Assembly (NCBI RefSeq): GCF_009765165.1
Contig: NZ_VLNU01000001.1
Span: 1,364,001 to 1,428,000 of the forward strand
From: Lysobacter panacisoli
Lineage (GTDB): Bacteria; Pseudomonadota; Gammaproteobacteria; Xanthomonadales; Xanthomonadaceae
Length of the DNA stretch: 64,000 nucleotides
Direction of reading: 5' to 3'
Below the pieces are notes generated by a model. It ran no database searches, was not told the origin of the DNA, and saw only the letters and a list, made by a program, of their open reading frames with translations. Of the stretch, positions 33,228 through 42,444 are shown piece by piece. Position numbers and translations under genes: made by a program. The number at the start of each line of letters is the position of its first letter. Position 1 is the stretch's first letter.

Positions 33228-33277
33228 CCTCTCCCCTTGCGGGAGAGGTCGACGCGCGTAACGCGTCGGGAGAGGGG
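33228..33277 (-). repeat. Palindromic intergenic repeat, copy C1
   Basis: Opposite orientation to B2: first hairpin CCTCTCCCC-TTGC-GGGAGAGG, then the variable stem-loop CGACGCG-CGTAA-CGCGTCG and a GGGAGAGGGG tail. The outer blocks match the B family; the inner stem-loop is different, with paired compensating changes. It lies 118 bases after B2 and 40 bases before the DUF559 start. Confidence 0.85.
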
Positions 33278-33317
33278 TACGCGAGCGAAGCTCGCGCGCA
33301 CTGCGTCAGGACGACCC

Positions 33318-33659
33318 ATGCATGCAAGAACGCTCGCGCACGCCAAGCGCATGCGGCATCAGCCAACGTATGCCGAAGCGGCACTCTGGCGCGAGCTCAG
33401 GGCGCATCGCTTCGCCGGCTTCAAGTTCAAGCGGCAACAACCGCTGGGACCGTACATCGTCGACTTCGTCTGCTTCGGGCGGCATGTGATCGTCGAACTC
33501 GACGGCAGCCAGCATCTCGATACGCAGTTGTACGACGAGGGGCGCACGACGTGGTTGAACGCGCGCGGCTTCAGCGTACTGCGGTTCTGGAATGACGACG
33601 TGCTGGCACGGACGTCGTTCGTTCTGGAGGCGATCTGGTTGGCGCTGCAGGAGCGGTAA
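33318..33659 (+). CDS. DUF559 endonuclease-like protein (Vsr/PD-(D/E)XK-related)
   Basis: A 113-residue, single-domain protein of the DUF559 family. Motifs: AEAALWRELRAHRFAGFKF, then GPYIVDFVCF (D49) and VIVELDGSQH (E60, D62, H66), which resemble the acidic active site of Vsr-like and restriction-like nucleases, and a C-terminal VLRFWNDDVL. DUF559 proteins are short and of unknown substrate. The gene stands alone. It has repeat pairs on each side (B2/C1 left, B3/C2 right); the right element B3 begins 1 base after the stop codon. That layout suggests a repeat-associated element rather than a housekeeping gene. Confidence 0.85.
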   Translation: MHARTLAHAKRMRHQPTYAEAALWRELRAHRFAGFKFKRQQPLGPYIVDFVCFGRHVIVELDGSQHLDTQLYDEGRTTWLNARGFSVLRFWNDDVLARTSFVLEAIWLALQER

Positions 33660-33709
33660 CCCCTCTCCCTGGCGCTTCGCGCCTGTCCCTCTCCCGCAAG
33701 GGGAGGGGG
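33660..33709 (+). repeat. Palindromic intergenic repeat, copy B3
   Basis: The B-type element begins immediately after the DUF559 stop codon. Its first 44 bases are identical to B1; the last arm reads GGGGAGGGGG, a change at the end. It lies in the same orientation as B2, so DUF559 lies between two direct B copies 600 bases apart. Confidence 0.88.
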
Positions 33710-33795
33710 AACACCGGGGGAGCGATCGCGCCGCGGGATACCGGAGGCCCGAGAACCCAATGGCGCTCCTTCACCTCACCAAAAGACTATGTCCA

Positions 33796-33848
33796 CCCTC
33801 TCCCCTTGCGGGAGAGGGTCGGTCGCCGAAGGCGACCGGGGAGAGGGG
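33796..33848 (-). repeat. Palindromic intergenic repeat, copy C2
   Basis: Inverted relative to B3: hairpin CCCTCTCCCC-TTGC-GGGAGAGGG, stem-loop GGTCGCC-GAA-GGCGACC, tail GGGGAGAGGGG. The arms agree with C1 and B, but the inner stem-loop sequence differs again. It ends 21 bases before the folE stop. Confidence 0.85.
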
Positions 33849-33868
33849 TGTGGAGAAGCGCGCGCGCT

Positions 33869-34459
33869 CTACCGCCCCGGCCCCACATCGATGAACTGCA
33901 GGAACTCCGCTCGCGTACGCGCGTCCTCGCGGAAACTGCCGAGCATCTTCGAAGTGATCATGCTCACGCCGCGCTTGTGCACGCCGCGCGTGGTCATACA
34001 TTCGTGTGAGCCCTCGATGACCACGCCGACGCCGCGCGGCTGCAGCACGTCCTGGATCACCTGCGCGATCTGCGCGGTCATCTTCTCCTGCACCTGCAGG
34101 CGGCGGGCGTAGGTCTCGACCACGCGCGCGAGCTTGCTGATGCCGACCACCTTGCCATCGGGCAGGTAGCCGACGTGGGCCTTGCCGATGATCGGGGCCA
34201 TGTGGTGCTCGCAGTGGCTTTCGAACTCGATGTCGCGCAGCACGATCATCTCGTCGTAGCCCTCGACTTCCTCGAAGGTGCGCTTGAGGTAGTCGGCCGG
34301 GTCTTCGCCGTAGCCGCTGAACCAGTCCTTGTAGGCCTTGGCCACCCGCTTGGGCGTGTCGAGCAAGCCTTCGCGCGCCGGATCGTCGCCGGCCCAGCGC
34401 AGCAGCGTGCGCACGGCGGCCTCGGCCTGGTCGCGGGTGGGCATGTCGTCATGTGCCAT
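33869..34459 (-). CDS. folE: GTP cyclohydrolase I
   Basis: A 196-residue FolE of usual size. The zinc site is C83, H86 ([10 protein letters not shown]) and C154 (SHECMTTRG); the active-site His is in HCEHH. It converts GTP to 7,8-dihydroneopterin triphosphate, the first step of tetrahydrofolate synthesis. CCACAGGAGGCC precedes the ATG. It lies downstream of the RND operon but beyond that operon's terminator, so it is likely expressed from its own promoter. Confidence 0.95.
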   Translation of the reverse strand: MAHDDMPTRDQAEAAVRTLLRWAGDDPAREGLLDTPKRVAKAYKDWFSGYGEDPADYLKRTFEEVEGYDEMIVLRDIEFESHCEHHMAPIIGKAHVGYLPDGKVVGISKLARVVETYARRLQVQEKMTAQIAQVIQDVLQPRGVGVVIEGSHECMTTRGVHKRGVSMITSKMLGSFREDARTRAEFLQFIDVGPGR

Positions 34460-34511
34460 AACACGGCCTCCTGTGGGGGACGGGAATGCTACTCCACCCG
34501 GCCTTTCGTGG

Positions 34512-34551
34512 AAAAAAAAGACGCCGCAAGGAGGGATGAAGCCCTGCGGCG
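34512..34551 (-). terminator. Intrinsic terminator of the RND efflux operon
   Basis: Reading leftward, CGCCGCA (34551-34545) pairs with TGCGGCG (34528-34522) around a 16-base loop that itself has extra pairing, followed by eight T residues (34519-34512). It is a classic rho-independent terminator. It lies about 120 bases after the outer-membrane-channel gene and separates this operon from folE. Confidence 0.8.
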
Positions 34552-34670
34552 CGAAAGGCGGCTGCTGGCAGCCTGCCGGAGTGATCGGATGAAGGACCGG
34601 TCAGCCGGCGACGACACGCTGAGGGGAGGGAGTGCGTATCGCCGCCGGTGCCGGCAGGGGAGCGGTGCGG

Positions 34671-36152
34671 TCAGCGCGAAGCGACTTCCTCGCGCAGCGG
34701 CACCCGGGTCGGCCAGCCGCCGGCCAGCGCCTTGTACAGCGCGACCGCGGAACTGGCGCTGCGCGTGCGGCCGTCGGCGAAGGCTTCCTGCGCGACCAGT
34801 TGCGTGCGTTCGGCGTCGAGCACCTCGAACAGGTCCGCCGCGCCCGCTTCGTAACGAACCCGGGCCAGGCGCGCGGCAGTGGCGCTGTCGAGCGCGGCCT
34901 GTTCCAGGTGCTGGTCTTCCACGCGTGAACGCGCGTAACGCACCAGCGCGTTCTCGGTGTCTTCCAGCGCCAGCAGCACCGACTGCTGGTAGCGCGCCAG
35001 CTCGCCGGAGGCATTGGCATCAGCGGCGGCGATGCGCGCACGTACGCGGCCGATGTCGAGGAACGACCAGTCGATGCCGAGCGCGACGAAGCGCGTCTCG
35101 CTGCCGCGTTCGAACAGCGCACTGGTGTCCACGGCCTGGCTGCCGATCAGCCCGCCCAGGGTGAAGCGCGGGAACAGGTCGGCGGTGGCGACACCGATGC
35201 GTGCGGTGGCCGCGTGCAGGCGATGCTCGGCGGCGATCACGTCGGGACGATGGCGCAGCAGTTCGCCGGGCGAACCCGGATCCAGCCGCGACGGCAGCGC
35301 GGGCAGCGGCTGCTGCGGACTGAGTTCGGCGACCAGCGCATCGGGCGTCTGCCCGGTGAGCACGGCGAGGCGATGCATGGTCACCGCGACCTGCGCTTCC
35401 AGTGCCGGCACGCGCGAACGCGTGGTTTCGAGCTGGGCGCGGGCGCGCGAGGTATCGAACTCGGTGCCGCGACCGGCGTCGAAGCGGGCCTGCACCAGGC
35501 GCAGCGTCTCTTCCTGGTTGACCGCGTTGTCGCGCGCCACGCGCAGGCGTTCCTGCAGTCCGCGCAGCTCGACGTAGCTGCGCGCGACCTCGCCGACGAT
35601 GGCGACCTGCAGCGCGTCCAGGTCGGACGCGGTGGCCCAGGCTTCGGCACGCTGCGATTCGACATTGCGGCGCACGCGGCCGAACAGATCGAGTTCCCAG
35701 CTCACGTCGGCCTGCACGCTGTAGCTCTCGCCGTCGCGGTCGGCACGCGGCACGCCGGGCGCCTGGTCCGCGCTGGCGCGCGAATCGCTGGCGGTGGCAC
35801 TGGCGGTGACCGTGGGATAGCGATCGAGCTTGGCGTTGCGCAGCAGCGCATTGGCGCGGTCGTAGCTGGCCAGTGCGATGCGCAGGTCGTGGTTCGCGGT
35901 CAGCGCTTCCTCGACCAGCCGCGTCAGCAGCGGATCGTTGAAGCTGCGCCAGAACTCCGCGTCGACCTGCGGCTGCGCGGTTTCGGTCGCGACGCTTTCG
36001 CCGGCCTGCGCCGAGGTCGTGGTGGTGATGGTCGGATCGTCGCTGACGAACCGCTCCTGCGTCGGAGCGTTCGGACGGACGTAGTCGGGACCGACGGCGC
36101 ACGCGGCGAGCAACGCCGCGGCGACGCCGAGGGTGAGCGTGCGGATCACCAT
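34671..36152 (-). CDS. RND efflux outer-membrane channel (OprM/NodT-like lipoprotein)
   Basis: A 493-residue TolC-superfamily outer membrane factor. The signal peptide ends in a lipobox (LLAAC, Cys18) followed by AVGPDYVRP, as in OprM-type channels, then two OEP repeats (about 65-270 and 275-485). It forms the trimeric outer-membrane duct for the RND pump and periplasmic adaptor encoded upstream. The ATG lies within the last codons of the SDR gene (overlap of 7 bases), so the two are coupled. It is the last gene of the operon; a terminator follows. Confidence 0.92.
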   Translation of the reverse strand: MVIRTLTLGVAAALLAACAVGPDYVRPNAPTQERFVSDDPTITTTTSAQAGESVATETAQPQVDAEFWRSFNDPLLTRLVEEALTANHDLRIALASYDRANALLRNAKLDRYPTVTASATASDSRASADQAPGVPRADRDGESYSVQADVSWELDLFGRVRRNVESQRAEAWATASDLDALQVAIVGEVARSYVELRGLQERLRVARDNAVNQEETLRLVQARFDAGRGTEFDTSRARAQLETTRSRVPALEAQVAVTMHRLAVLTGQTPDALVAELSPQQPLPALPSRLDPGSPGELLRHRPDVIAAEHRLHAATARIGVATADLFPRFTLGGLIGSQAVDTSALFERGSETRFVALGIDWSFLDIGRVRARIAAADANASGELARYQQSVLLALEDTENALVRYARSRVEDQHLEQAALDSATAARLARVRYEAGAADLFEVLDAERTQLVAQEAFADGRTRSASSAVALYKALAGGWPTRVPLREEVASR

Positions 36153-36892
36153 GGCAGGGTTTCTCCGAGGTAGACGAAGCCGCCGCTCGCGCCGTCGGCG
36201 CCAAGCAGGGCCATGTCGACGCTGGTCTTGGCGCCGGTCGGGATGTCGATCTCGCCTTCGCCGGCGTTCATGTCCGTCTTCACGTAGCCCGGATGCACGG
36301 CGTTGACCTTGATCGGCGTGTCGCGCAGTTCATAGGCCAGGTGCACGGTCCACGAATTCAGCGCGCTCTTGGACGCGTTGTAGGCGGGGATGATCTTGAA
36401 GTCGTAGATCGGCGATGTCGGCTCGCTGTGCGCGGCGAGCGAAGCGAGCAGGCTGGACACGTTGACCACGCGCGCGGCCGGCGCCTGTTGCAGCAGCGGC
36501 AGCAGCGCCTTGGTCGTTTCGATCACGCCGAACACGTTGGTGTCGAACGTCTCTCGCCACGCGGCGAGCGACTGCTGCGACGGCTTCGTCAGGCTGCGGT
36601 CCTCGGCGATGATGCCGGCGTTGTTGACGAGGATGTCGAGCCTGCCGTGCTTGCGTTCGATCTCCTTCGCGGCGGCATCGATGCTGGCCGCGTCGGTGAC
36701 GTCGAGAACGATCGCCTCGACCGGCAGGCCTTCGGCCTGCAGCTTCAGCGCGGCGTCGACGGCCTTGGCGCGATCGCGACCGGCCAGCAGCGTGTGCACG
36801 CCGGCCTGGGCGAGCTGGCGCACGGTCTCCAGACCGATACCGCGCGTGCCGCCGGTGACGAGGGCGACCTTGGAACCGTTGGAAATGGACAT
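36146..36892 (-). CDS. Short-chain dehydrogenase/reductase within the RND operon
   Basis: A 248-residue classical SDR. The NAD(P) motif is TGGTRGIG (13-20), the structural NAG is NNAG, and the catalytic YxxxK is in AYNASKSALN. The ATG at 36892 has AGGAG 6 bases upstream; the TTG two codons earlier is ignored. The substrate is unknown. It lies between the RND pump gene (96 bases before) and the channel gene (7-base overlap), so it is expressed with the pump and may modify a compound the pump handles. Confidence 0.88.
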   Translation of the reverse strand: MSISNGSKVALVTGGTRGIGLETVRQLAQAGVHTLLAGRDRAKAVDAALKLQAEGLPVEAIVLDVTDAASIDAAAKEIERKHGRLDILVNNAGIIAEDRSLTKPSQQSLAAWRETFDTNVFGVIETTKALLPLLQQAPAARVVNVSSLLASLAAHSEPTSPIYDFKIIPAYNASKSALNSWTVHLAYELRDTPIKVNAVHPGYVKTDMNAGEGEIDIPTGAKTSVDMALLGADGASGGFVYLGETLPW

Positions 36893-36988
36893 CTGCAACT
36901 CCTGTGGGGGAGCGCGGCCTTCGCCGCGCGGAACTCGATGGGGTGGCCGTTCCGGTGCGGAGGGATCGCACCGGAACGGCGGGTCCCG

Positions 36989-39900
36989 TCACGCCTGCTG
37001 GGTAGCGGCGTGCGGGCCGTGGCTGGTGACCGTGGAGGGGCCGTGGCTGACCAGCGGGCGGTTGGCCAGCTTGCGCAGCGCGACGTAGAACACCGGCGTC
37101 AGGAACAGGCCGAACAGTGTCACGCCGATCATTCCGGAGAACACGGTGATGCCCGTGGCCTGGCGGACCTCGGCGCCGGCGCCGTGCGAGAGCACCAGCG
37201 GCACGGTGCCGGCGATGAACGCGATCGACGTCATCACGATCGGACGCAGACGCAGGCGGCACGCTTCAAGCGCTGCTTCGACGATGCCCTTGCCCTGCAT
37301 TTCCAGCTCTCGGGCGAACTCGACGATCAGGATCGCGTTCTTGCACGCCAAGCCCATCAGCACCACCAGGCCCACCTGCACGAACACATTGTTGTCGCCG
37401 GTCAGGTAGACGCCGAGCAGCGCGGACAGCATGCACATCGGCACGATCAGGATCACCGCCAGCGGCAGCGTCCAGCTTTCGTACAGCGCGGCCAGCACCA
37501 GGAACGCGAGCAGCACGGCGAGCGGGAAGACCACCAGCGCGGCCTTGCCCTGCGTCGCCTGCTGGTAGCTCAGGTCGGTCCACTCGATGTCCATGCCGTT
37601 GGGCAGGACCTGCTGCGCCAGCTCTTCCAGCTTCTCCATCGCCTGCGCGGAGGAAAGCTGGTTGACGTCCGCCTCGCCGAGGATGTCGGCGGCCGGATAG
37701 CCGTTGTAGCGGATCACCGGATCGGGGCCGAAGGTTTCCTTCACCTTCACCATCGAACCGATCGGCACCATTTCGCCGCGATCGTTGCGGGTACGCAGGT
37801 TGGCGATGTCCTCGACGCTGTCGCGGAACGGGCCGTCGGCCTGCGCGACGACCTGCCAGGTGCGGCCGAACATGTTGAAGTCGTTGACGTACGCCGAACC
37901 CAGGTAGGTCTGCAGCGTGTCGAACAGCTCCGTCAGCGGCACGCCCTGCGCCTTGGCCTTGACGCGATCGACCTCGGCGTCGAGCTGCGGCACGTTGGCC
38001 TGGTAGCTCGAGTTCGGGAAGCCCAGGCCGGGCGTCTGCGCACCCGCGCCCTGGAACGCCTGCACCGCACTCTGCAGCGCACCGTAGCCCAGGTTGCCGC
38101 GGTCCTCGATGTACAGCGAGTAGCCCGAACCGTTACCCAGTCCCTGGATCGGCGGCGGCTGCAGCGAGAACGCGAAACCGTCCTGGATGCCGGCGATCTT
38201 GGCGCTGAGTTCGGCGTTGATCTCCTCGGCGCTGCGCGTGCGCTGGCCGAACGGCTTGAGGTTGATGAAGGTCACGCCGTAGTTCGGGGTGTTGCTGAAC
38301 TGCAGCGGGTTCAGGCCGGGGAACGCGACGTCGTTCTGCACGCCCTCGATGTTCATCGCGATCTCGCCGATCTTCTTCAGCGCGGCGTCGGTGCGTTCGA
38401 TCGAGGAACCTTCAGGCATCTTGATGCCGGCGATCAGGTAGCTCTTGTCCTGCACCGGCACGAAGCCGCGCGGCACGACCTGGAACATCAGGCCCGTGGC
38501 CAACAGCAAGCCCGCGTACACCACGAACACCGCACCGCGACGACCCAGCACCTTGCCCACGCTGTTCTGGTAGCGCTCGGCGGCGGTGCCGAAGAAGCGG
38601 TTGAACGAACGGAACAGCCAGCCGAACCCACGATCGATGCCGCGGGTCAGTGCGTCCTTCGGTGCGTCGTGCGGCTTGAGCAGGCGCGCGGCCAGCGCCG
38701 GCGACAGGGTCAGCGAGTTGATCGCCGAGATCACCGTCGAGATGGCGATGGTCACCGCGAACTGCTTGTAGAACTGGCCGGTCACGCCCGACAGGAACGC
38801 CATCGGCACGAACACCGCGCACAGCACCAGCGCGATCGCGATGATCGGGCCGGATACTTCCTTCATCGCCAGGTGCGCCGCTTCGAGCGGCGTGGCGCCT
38901 TCCTCGATGTGGCGCTCGACGTTCTCCACGACCACGATCGCGTCGTCGACCACGATGCCGATCGCCAGCACCAGGCCGAACAGGGTCAACGTGTTGATCG
39001 AGAAGCCCAGCAGGTACAGCGCGGCGAACGTACCGACCACCGACACCGGCACCGCGATCAGCGGGATGATCGACGCGCGCCAGGTCTGCAGGAACAGGAT
39101 CACCACCAGCACCACCAGCAGCGTGGCTTCCAGCAGCGTGGTTACGACCGACTTGATCGAGTCGCGCACGAAGATCGTGGTGTCGTAGATCGACTTGTAC
39201 TCGATGCCCGGCGGGAAGCGCTTGGCCGCTTCGTCCATGCGGCGGATGACTTCATCGCGGATCTGCAGCGCGTTCGCGCCCGGCGCCTGGAAGATGCCGA
39301 TCGCAGCGGCGTTCTGGCCGTCCAGTCGCGCACGCATGGTGTAGTCGCCCGCGGCCAGCTCGATGCGGGCCACGTCGGACAGACGAACGACTTCGCCGTC
39401 CTGCCCGCCCTTGAGCACGATGTTGCCGAATTCCTCCGGCTTCTCCAGGCGACCGCGCGCGTTGATGAGGGTCAGGAACTCCGACTTGTTCGGCATCGGC
39501 TCGGCGCCGAGCTGGCCGGCGGACACCTGGATGTTCTGCTCGCGCACGGCGCGCAGGACGTCGCTGGCGGTCATGCCGCGCGCGGCGACCTTGTCCGGAT
39601 CGAGCCAGATGCGCATCGCGTAGTCGCCGCCGCCGAACGGCTGCGCTTCGCCCACACCGGGGATGCTCGCGAGCTGGTCCTTGACGTGCAGGCGGAGGTA
39701 GTTACGCAGGTACAGCGTGTCGTACTTGCCGCTCGGCGAGGTCAGGTGCACGACCATCAGGAACACGGGCGACTGCTTCTGCGTCGTCACACCCTGCCGT
39801 CGCACGTCTTCGGGCAGGCGCGCGAGCGCCTGGCTGACTCGGTTCTGCACGCGCACCGTGGCCTCGTCCGCGTTCACTTCGGGACGGAAGGTGACGGTGA

Positions 39901-40174
39901 TGGACAGCACGCCGTCGGAGCTGGCGACCGACTTCACGTACATCAGGCCTTCGACACCGCGGATGGATTCCTCCAGCGGCGTGGCGACGGTTTCTGCGAT
40001 GACCTTCGGGTTCGCGCCCGGATACACCGTGCGCACCACCACCGACGGCGGCACCACTTCCGGGTACTCGCCGACCGGCAGCAACGGGATCGAGATCAGG
40101 CCAGCGGCGAAGATCACGATCGACAGCACTGCGGCGAAGATCGGTCTGTCGATGAAGAACTTTGAAAAGTCCAT
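36989..40174 (-). CDS. RND (HAE1/AcrB-family) efflux pump
   Basis: A 1061-residue inner-membrane RND transporter starting MDFSKFFIDRPIFAA, the AcrB-type N-terminus. The proton-relay DD pair is in DDAIVVVENVE (near residue 408), with FLSGVTGQFYKQFA and the usual two large periplasmic loops. It exports hydrophobic drugs or toxins using the proton gradient, with an MFP adaptor and an OprM-like channel from the same operon. The start at 40174 is preferred; the longer reading lacks a helix and a ribosome site. Confidence 0.94.
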   Translation of the reverse strand: MDFSKFFIDRPIFAAVLSIVIFAAGLISIPLLPVGEYPEVVPPSVVVRTVYPGANPKVIAETVATPLEESIRGVEGLMYVKSVASSDGVLSITVTFRPEVNADEATVRVQNRVSQALARLPEDVRRQGVTTQKQSPVFLMVVHLTSPSGKYDTLYLRNYLRLHVKDQLASIPGVGEAQPFGGGDYAMRIWLDPDKVAARGMTASDVLRAVREQNIQVSAGQLGAEPMPNKSEFLTLINARGRLEKPEEFGNIVLKGGQDGEVVRLSDVARIELAAGDYTMRARLDGQNAAAIGIFQAPGANALQIRDEVIRRMDEAAKRFPPGIEYKSIYDTTIFVRDSIKSVVTTLLEATLLVVLVVILFLQTWRASIIPLIAVPVSVVGTFAALYLLGFSINTLTLFGLVLAIGIVVDDAIVVVENVERHIEEGATPLEAAHLAMKEVSGPIIAIALVLCAVFVPMAFLSGVTGQFYKQFAVTIAISTVISAINSLTLSPALAARLLKPHDAPKDALTRGIDRGFGWLFRSFNRFFGTAAERYQNSVGKVLGRRGAVFVVYAGLLLATGLMFQVVPRGFVPVQDKSYLIAGIKMPEGSSIERTDAALKKIGEIAMNIEGVQNDVAFPGLNPLQFSNTPNYGVTFINLKPFGQRTRSAEEINAELSAKIAGIQDGFAFSLQPPPIQGLGNGSGYSLYIEDRGNLGYGALQSAVQAFQGAGAQTPGLGFPNSSYQANVPQLDAEVDRVKAKAQGVPLTELFDTLQTYLGSAYVNDFNMFGRTWQVVAQADGPFRDSVEDIANLRTRNDRGEMVPIGSMVKVKETFGPDPVIRYNGYPAADILGEADVNQLSSAQAMEKLEELAQQVLPNGMDIEWTDLSYQQATQGKAALVVFPLAVLLAFLVLAALYESWTLPLAVILIVPMCMLSALLGVYLTGDNNVFVQVGLVVLMGLACKNAILIVEFARELEMQGKGIVEAALEACRLRLRPIVMTSIAFIAGTVPLVLSHGAGAEVRQATGITVFSGMIGVTLFGLFLTPVFYVALRKLANRPLVSHGPSTVTSHGPHAATQQA

Positions 40175-40309
40175 GAGGGGTTCCTTGTGCGGCTTTGATT
40201 GACGGCGTCGGGCCGCAACGGTCCTGGGCGATGCGCGAGCGCACCGCCTGCTTCGGTTCGGTTGTTCCCTCCCCCGCGGACGGGGAAGGGTCGGGTTCAC
40301 ATCACCCGC

Positions 40310-41503
40310 TTACTTCATCGCCACCTGCGGCGACGGTGCCGGTGCGCCCATCGCGATCGGCTTCGGCGCCACCGGCATGCCCGGGAAGAACACCTTCTGC
40401 ACGCCGTGGACGATCACCTTGTCCTGCGGCGCCAGGCCGGAATTCACCACGCGCAGTCCATCCACGACCGGGCCGAGCACGACGTCCTTGCGGGTCGCCG
40501 CGTTCTTCTCGCCGAGCACGTAGACGTACTTGCGATCCTGGTCGGTGAGCACGGCTTTGTCGTCGATCAGCATCGCCTTGAAGCGGCCGCTGCCTTCCAG
40601 CTGCACGCGTGCGTACAGGCCCGGCGTGAAGATGCGGTCCGGATTGCGCAGCACGGCGCGCGCGCGGATGGTGCCGGTGCTCGGATCGACCTGGTTGTCG
40701 ACGAAATCGACCGTGCCTTCGTGCGGGTAGCCGTCCTCGCTGGCGAGACCGACGCGCACCGGGTTCTGGGTCGCGGCGCGCTCGCCCTTGCGCGCCAGTT
40801 CCTGGTAACGCAGGAAGCTCTGCTCGTCGCTTTCGAAATACACGAACACCGGATCCTGCGAAACGACCGTGGTCAGCAGCGTGTTGTCGGCCGAAGCGAG
40901 ATTGCCTTCGGTGACCAGCGCGCGGCCGGCGCGGCCGTCGATCGGCGAACGCACCTGGGTGAACTGCAGGTCCAGGCGCGCGTTGTCGAGCGCGGCTTCG
41001 GCAGCGCGCACGGCGGCGTTGCCCTGCGTGCTGGCGGCGCGACGGGTCTCGAACTCCTCGCGCGAGATCGCCTTCGCCTCGACCAGCGTCTGCGCACGCA
41101 CGTCCTGCATCTGCGCGAGACGGGCTTCGGCGCGGGCACGCTCGAGGTCGGCTTCGGCCTGCGACAGGCGCGCGCGGTACGGACGCGGATCGATGACGAA
41201 GAGCAGGTCGCCCTTCTTCACTTCCTGGCCTTCCTTGTACGCGACCTGCTGCACGTAGCCGGCCACGCGCGGGCGCAGCTCGACCGTCTCGATCGCGGTG
41301 ACGCGACCAGTGAACTCGTCCCAGCGGCGGACTTCCTTGTTGAGCACCTGCGCGACGCTGACTTCCGGCGGCGGCGGCATGCCGGCGCCCGGTTCGGCCT
41401 GGCTGCTGCAGGCGGTCGCCGCGATCGCCATCAGCAAACCTGTGGCCAGCGCGAGGTAGGGGATCCCGGAATGCGACCGGGCCAATGCTTTGCGGGGGGT
41501 CAT
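40310..41503 (-). CDS. RND periplasmic adaptor (AcrA-like lipoprotein)
   Basis: A 397-residue membrane fusion protein. A lipobox (ATAC, Cys32) anchors it to the inner membrane, followed by the beta-barrel/lipoyl halves (VELRPRVAGYVQQVAYKEGQEVKKGDLL and RSPIDGRAGRALV) and a central coiled-coil hairpin (about 115-175). It bridges the RND pump to the outer-membrane channel. The start codon overlaps the SDR-like gene upstream (ATGA). The spacer to the pump gene is 135 bases. Confidence 0.93.
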   Translation of the reverse strand: MTPRKALARSHSGIPYLALATGLLMAIAATACSSQAEPGAGMPPPPEVSVAQVLNKEVRRWDEFTGRVTAIETVELRPRVAGYVQQVAYKEGQEVKKGDLLFVIDPRPYRARLSQAEADLERARAEARLAQMQDVRAQTLVEAKAISREEFETRRAASTQGNAAVRAAEAALDNARLDLQFTQVRSPIDGRAGRALVTEGNLASADNTLLTTVVSQDPVFVYFESDEQSFLRYQELARKGERAATQNPVRVGLASEDGYPHEGTVDFVDNQVDPSTGTIRARAVLRNPDRIFTPGLYARVQLEGSGRFKAMLIDDKAVLTDQDRKYVYVLGEKNAATRKDVVLGPVVDGLRVVNSGLAPQDKVIVHGVQKVFFPGMPVAPKPIAMGAPAPSPQVAMK

Positions 41504-42444
41504 GACGAGCGTTCCTGGTTGTTGTGGTTATCTGAAGGGATCAGGCTCCTGAGCAGCGTGCGCGCATCCTGCAGACAGCGTGATGGCAGCAGTCCGCCCG
41601 GTTCCGCGCATTGCGCGTCGCCGGCCTGCCCGGGCTCTTGTAATGAAGTCGAACCAGAAGACGTGGAATCGACATCGCGCGTGACATCGGCGAGCGAAAT
41701 GTCGATTGGCGCAATGTCGGCATAGCGCACGACCGCTTCGGCCGGCTGCGCGCCACCCGGCTCGACCAGCGCCAACGCGCGCTGTCCCACCGCGAGCGCG
41801 CTGGGCCATTGTTCGCACGCGTGCGCGCGATTGAGTTCGGTGCTGACCGGGCTTTCGATCGCGAGCAGCTGCACGCGCACACCAATCGTGCGTGCCTCTT
41901 CGTGCAGCACGCGCGCGAGCATGCGCAGCGCGGCGGTGGCGATGGAACGATGGCCGTAACCGGCCCACGGGCGATCCGCGCCGGGGCCGCCAATCAATAC
42001 ATAGGTACCGCCACGGTCGGCTTCGGCCAGCAACGGCAGCAGATGACGGGCCGCGGCGAGATGGGGGAGGAGGTCTTCGTCGAGGCGCTGGCGCAGGAAC
42101 GCGGCGGGATGATCGAGCAGCCGGCCGCGCGCAGGACCGCCGCACACCGCCGCGATCACGCCGCCGATGGGCCGGCCGAGCTTGCGCAGCGCGCGGGCGA
42201 GGCGTTCGCCCTCCGCGTCGCTGCTGACCGAACCGGCGATGATGCTCAGGTCCGCATCGGGATGCTTGCCACGCAGGCACTGCAGGCCGGCCTTGTCGCG
42301 GGCGACCGCGATCACCGGCCGGCCGGCCGCGAGGGCGGCTTCGACCACGCCACGCCCCACGCCGCCGGTCGCGCCCAGGACGACGACGGGCGCCCGGGCG
42401 ATCAACGGCTTATGGGTGGAGGCCTTGGCGGCAAGCGGCTTCAT
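41500..42444 (-). CDS. Atypical SDR-like protein of the RND operon
   Basis: A 314-residue Rossmann-fold protein with GATGGVGRG at the N-terminus. At the position of the SDR YxxxK motif it has AGYGHRSIATAAL: the tyrosine is present but the lysine four residues later is Ser, so classical catalysis is doubtful. The C-terminal about 60 residues are a low-complexity extension with two cysteines. It starts one base inside the DUF2798 stop (TAATG) and overlaps the adaptor start, so it is tightly coupled to the pump. The role may be binding or regulatory. Confidence 0.72.
   Translation of the reverse strand: MKPLAAKASTHKPLIARAPVVVLGATGGVGRGVVEAALAAGRPVIAVARDKAGLQCLRGKHPDADLSIIAGSVSSDAEGERLARALRKLGRPIGGVIAAVCGGPARGRLLDHPAAFLRQRLDEDLLPHLAAARHLLPLLAEADRGGTYVLIGGPGADRPWAGYGHRSIATAALRMLARVLHEEARTIGVRVQLLAIESPVSTELNRAHACEQWPSALAVGQRALALVEPGGAQPAEAVVRYADIAPIDISLADVTRDVDSTSSGSTSLQEPGQAGDAQCAEPGGLLPSRCLQDARTLLRSLIPSDNHNNQERSS

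Noticed and set aside
33228..33848. Possible CRISPR array in the repeat-rich stretch around DUF559
   Set aside because: Repeats are few, inverted rather than direct, not regularly spaced, and there are no cas genes.
36293..40165. 1290-codon plus-strand frame opposite the RND pump and SDR genes
   Set aside because: Shadow of the pump gene; no motifs and biased composition.
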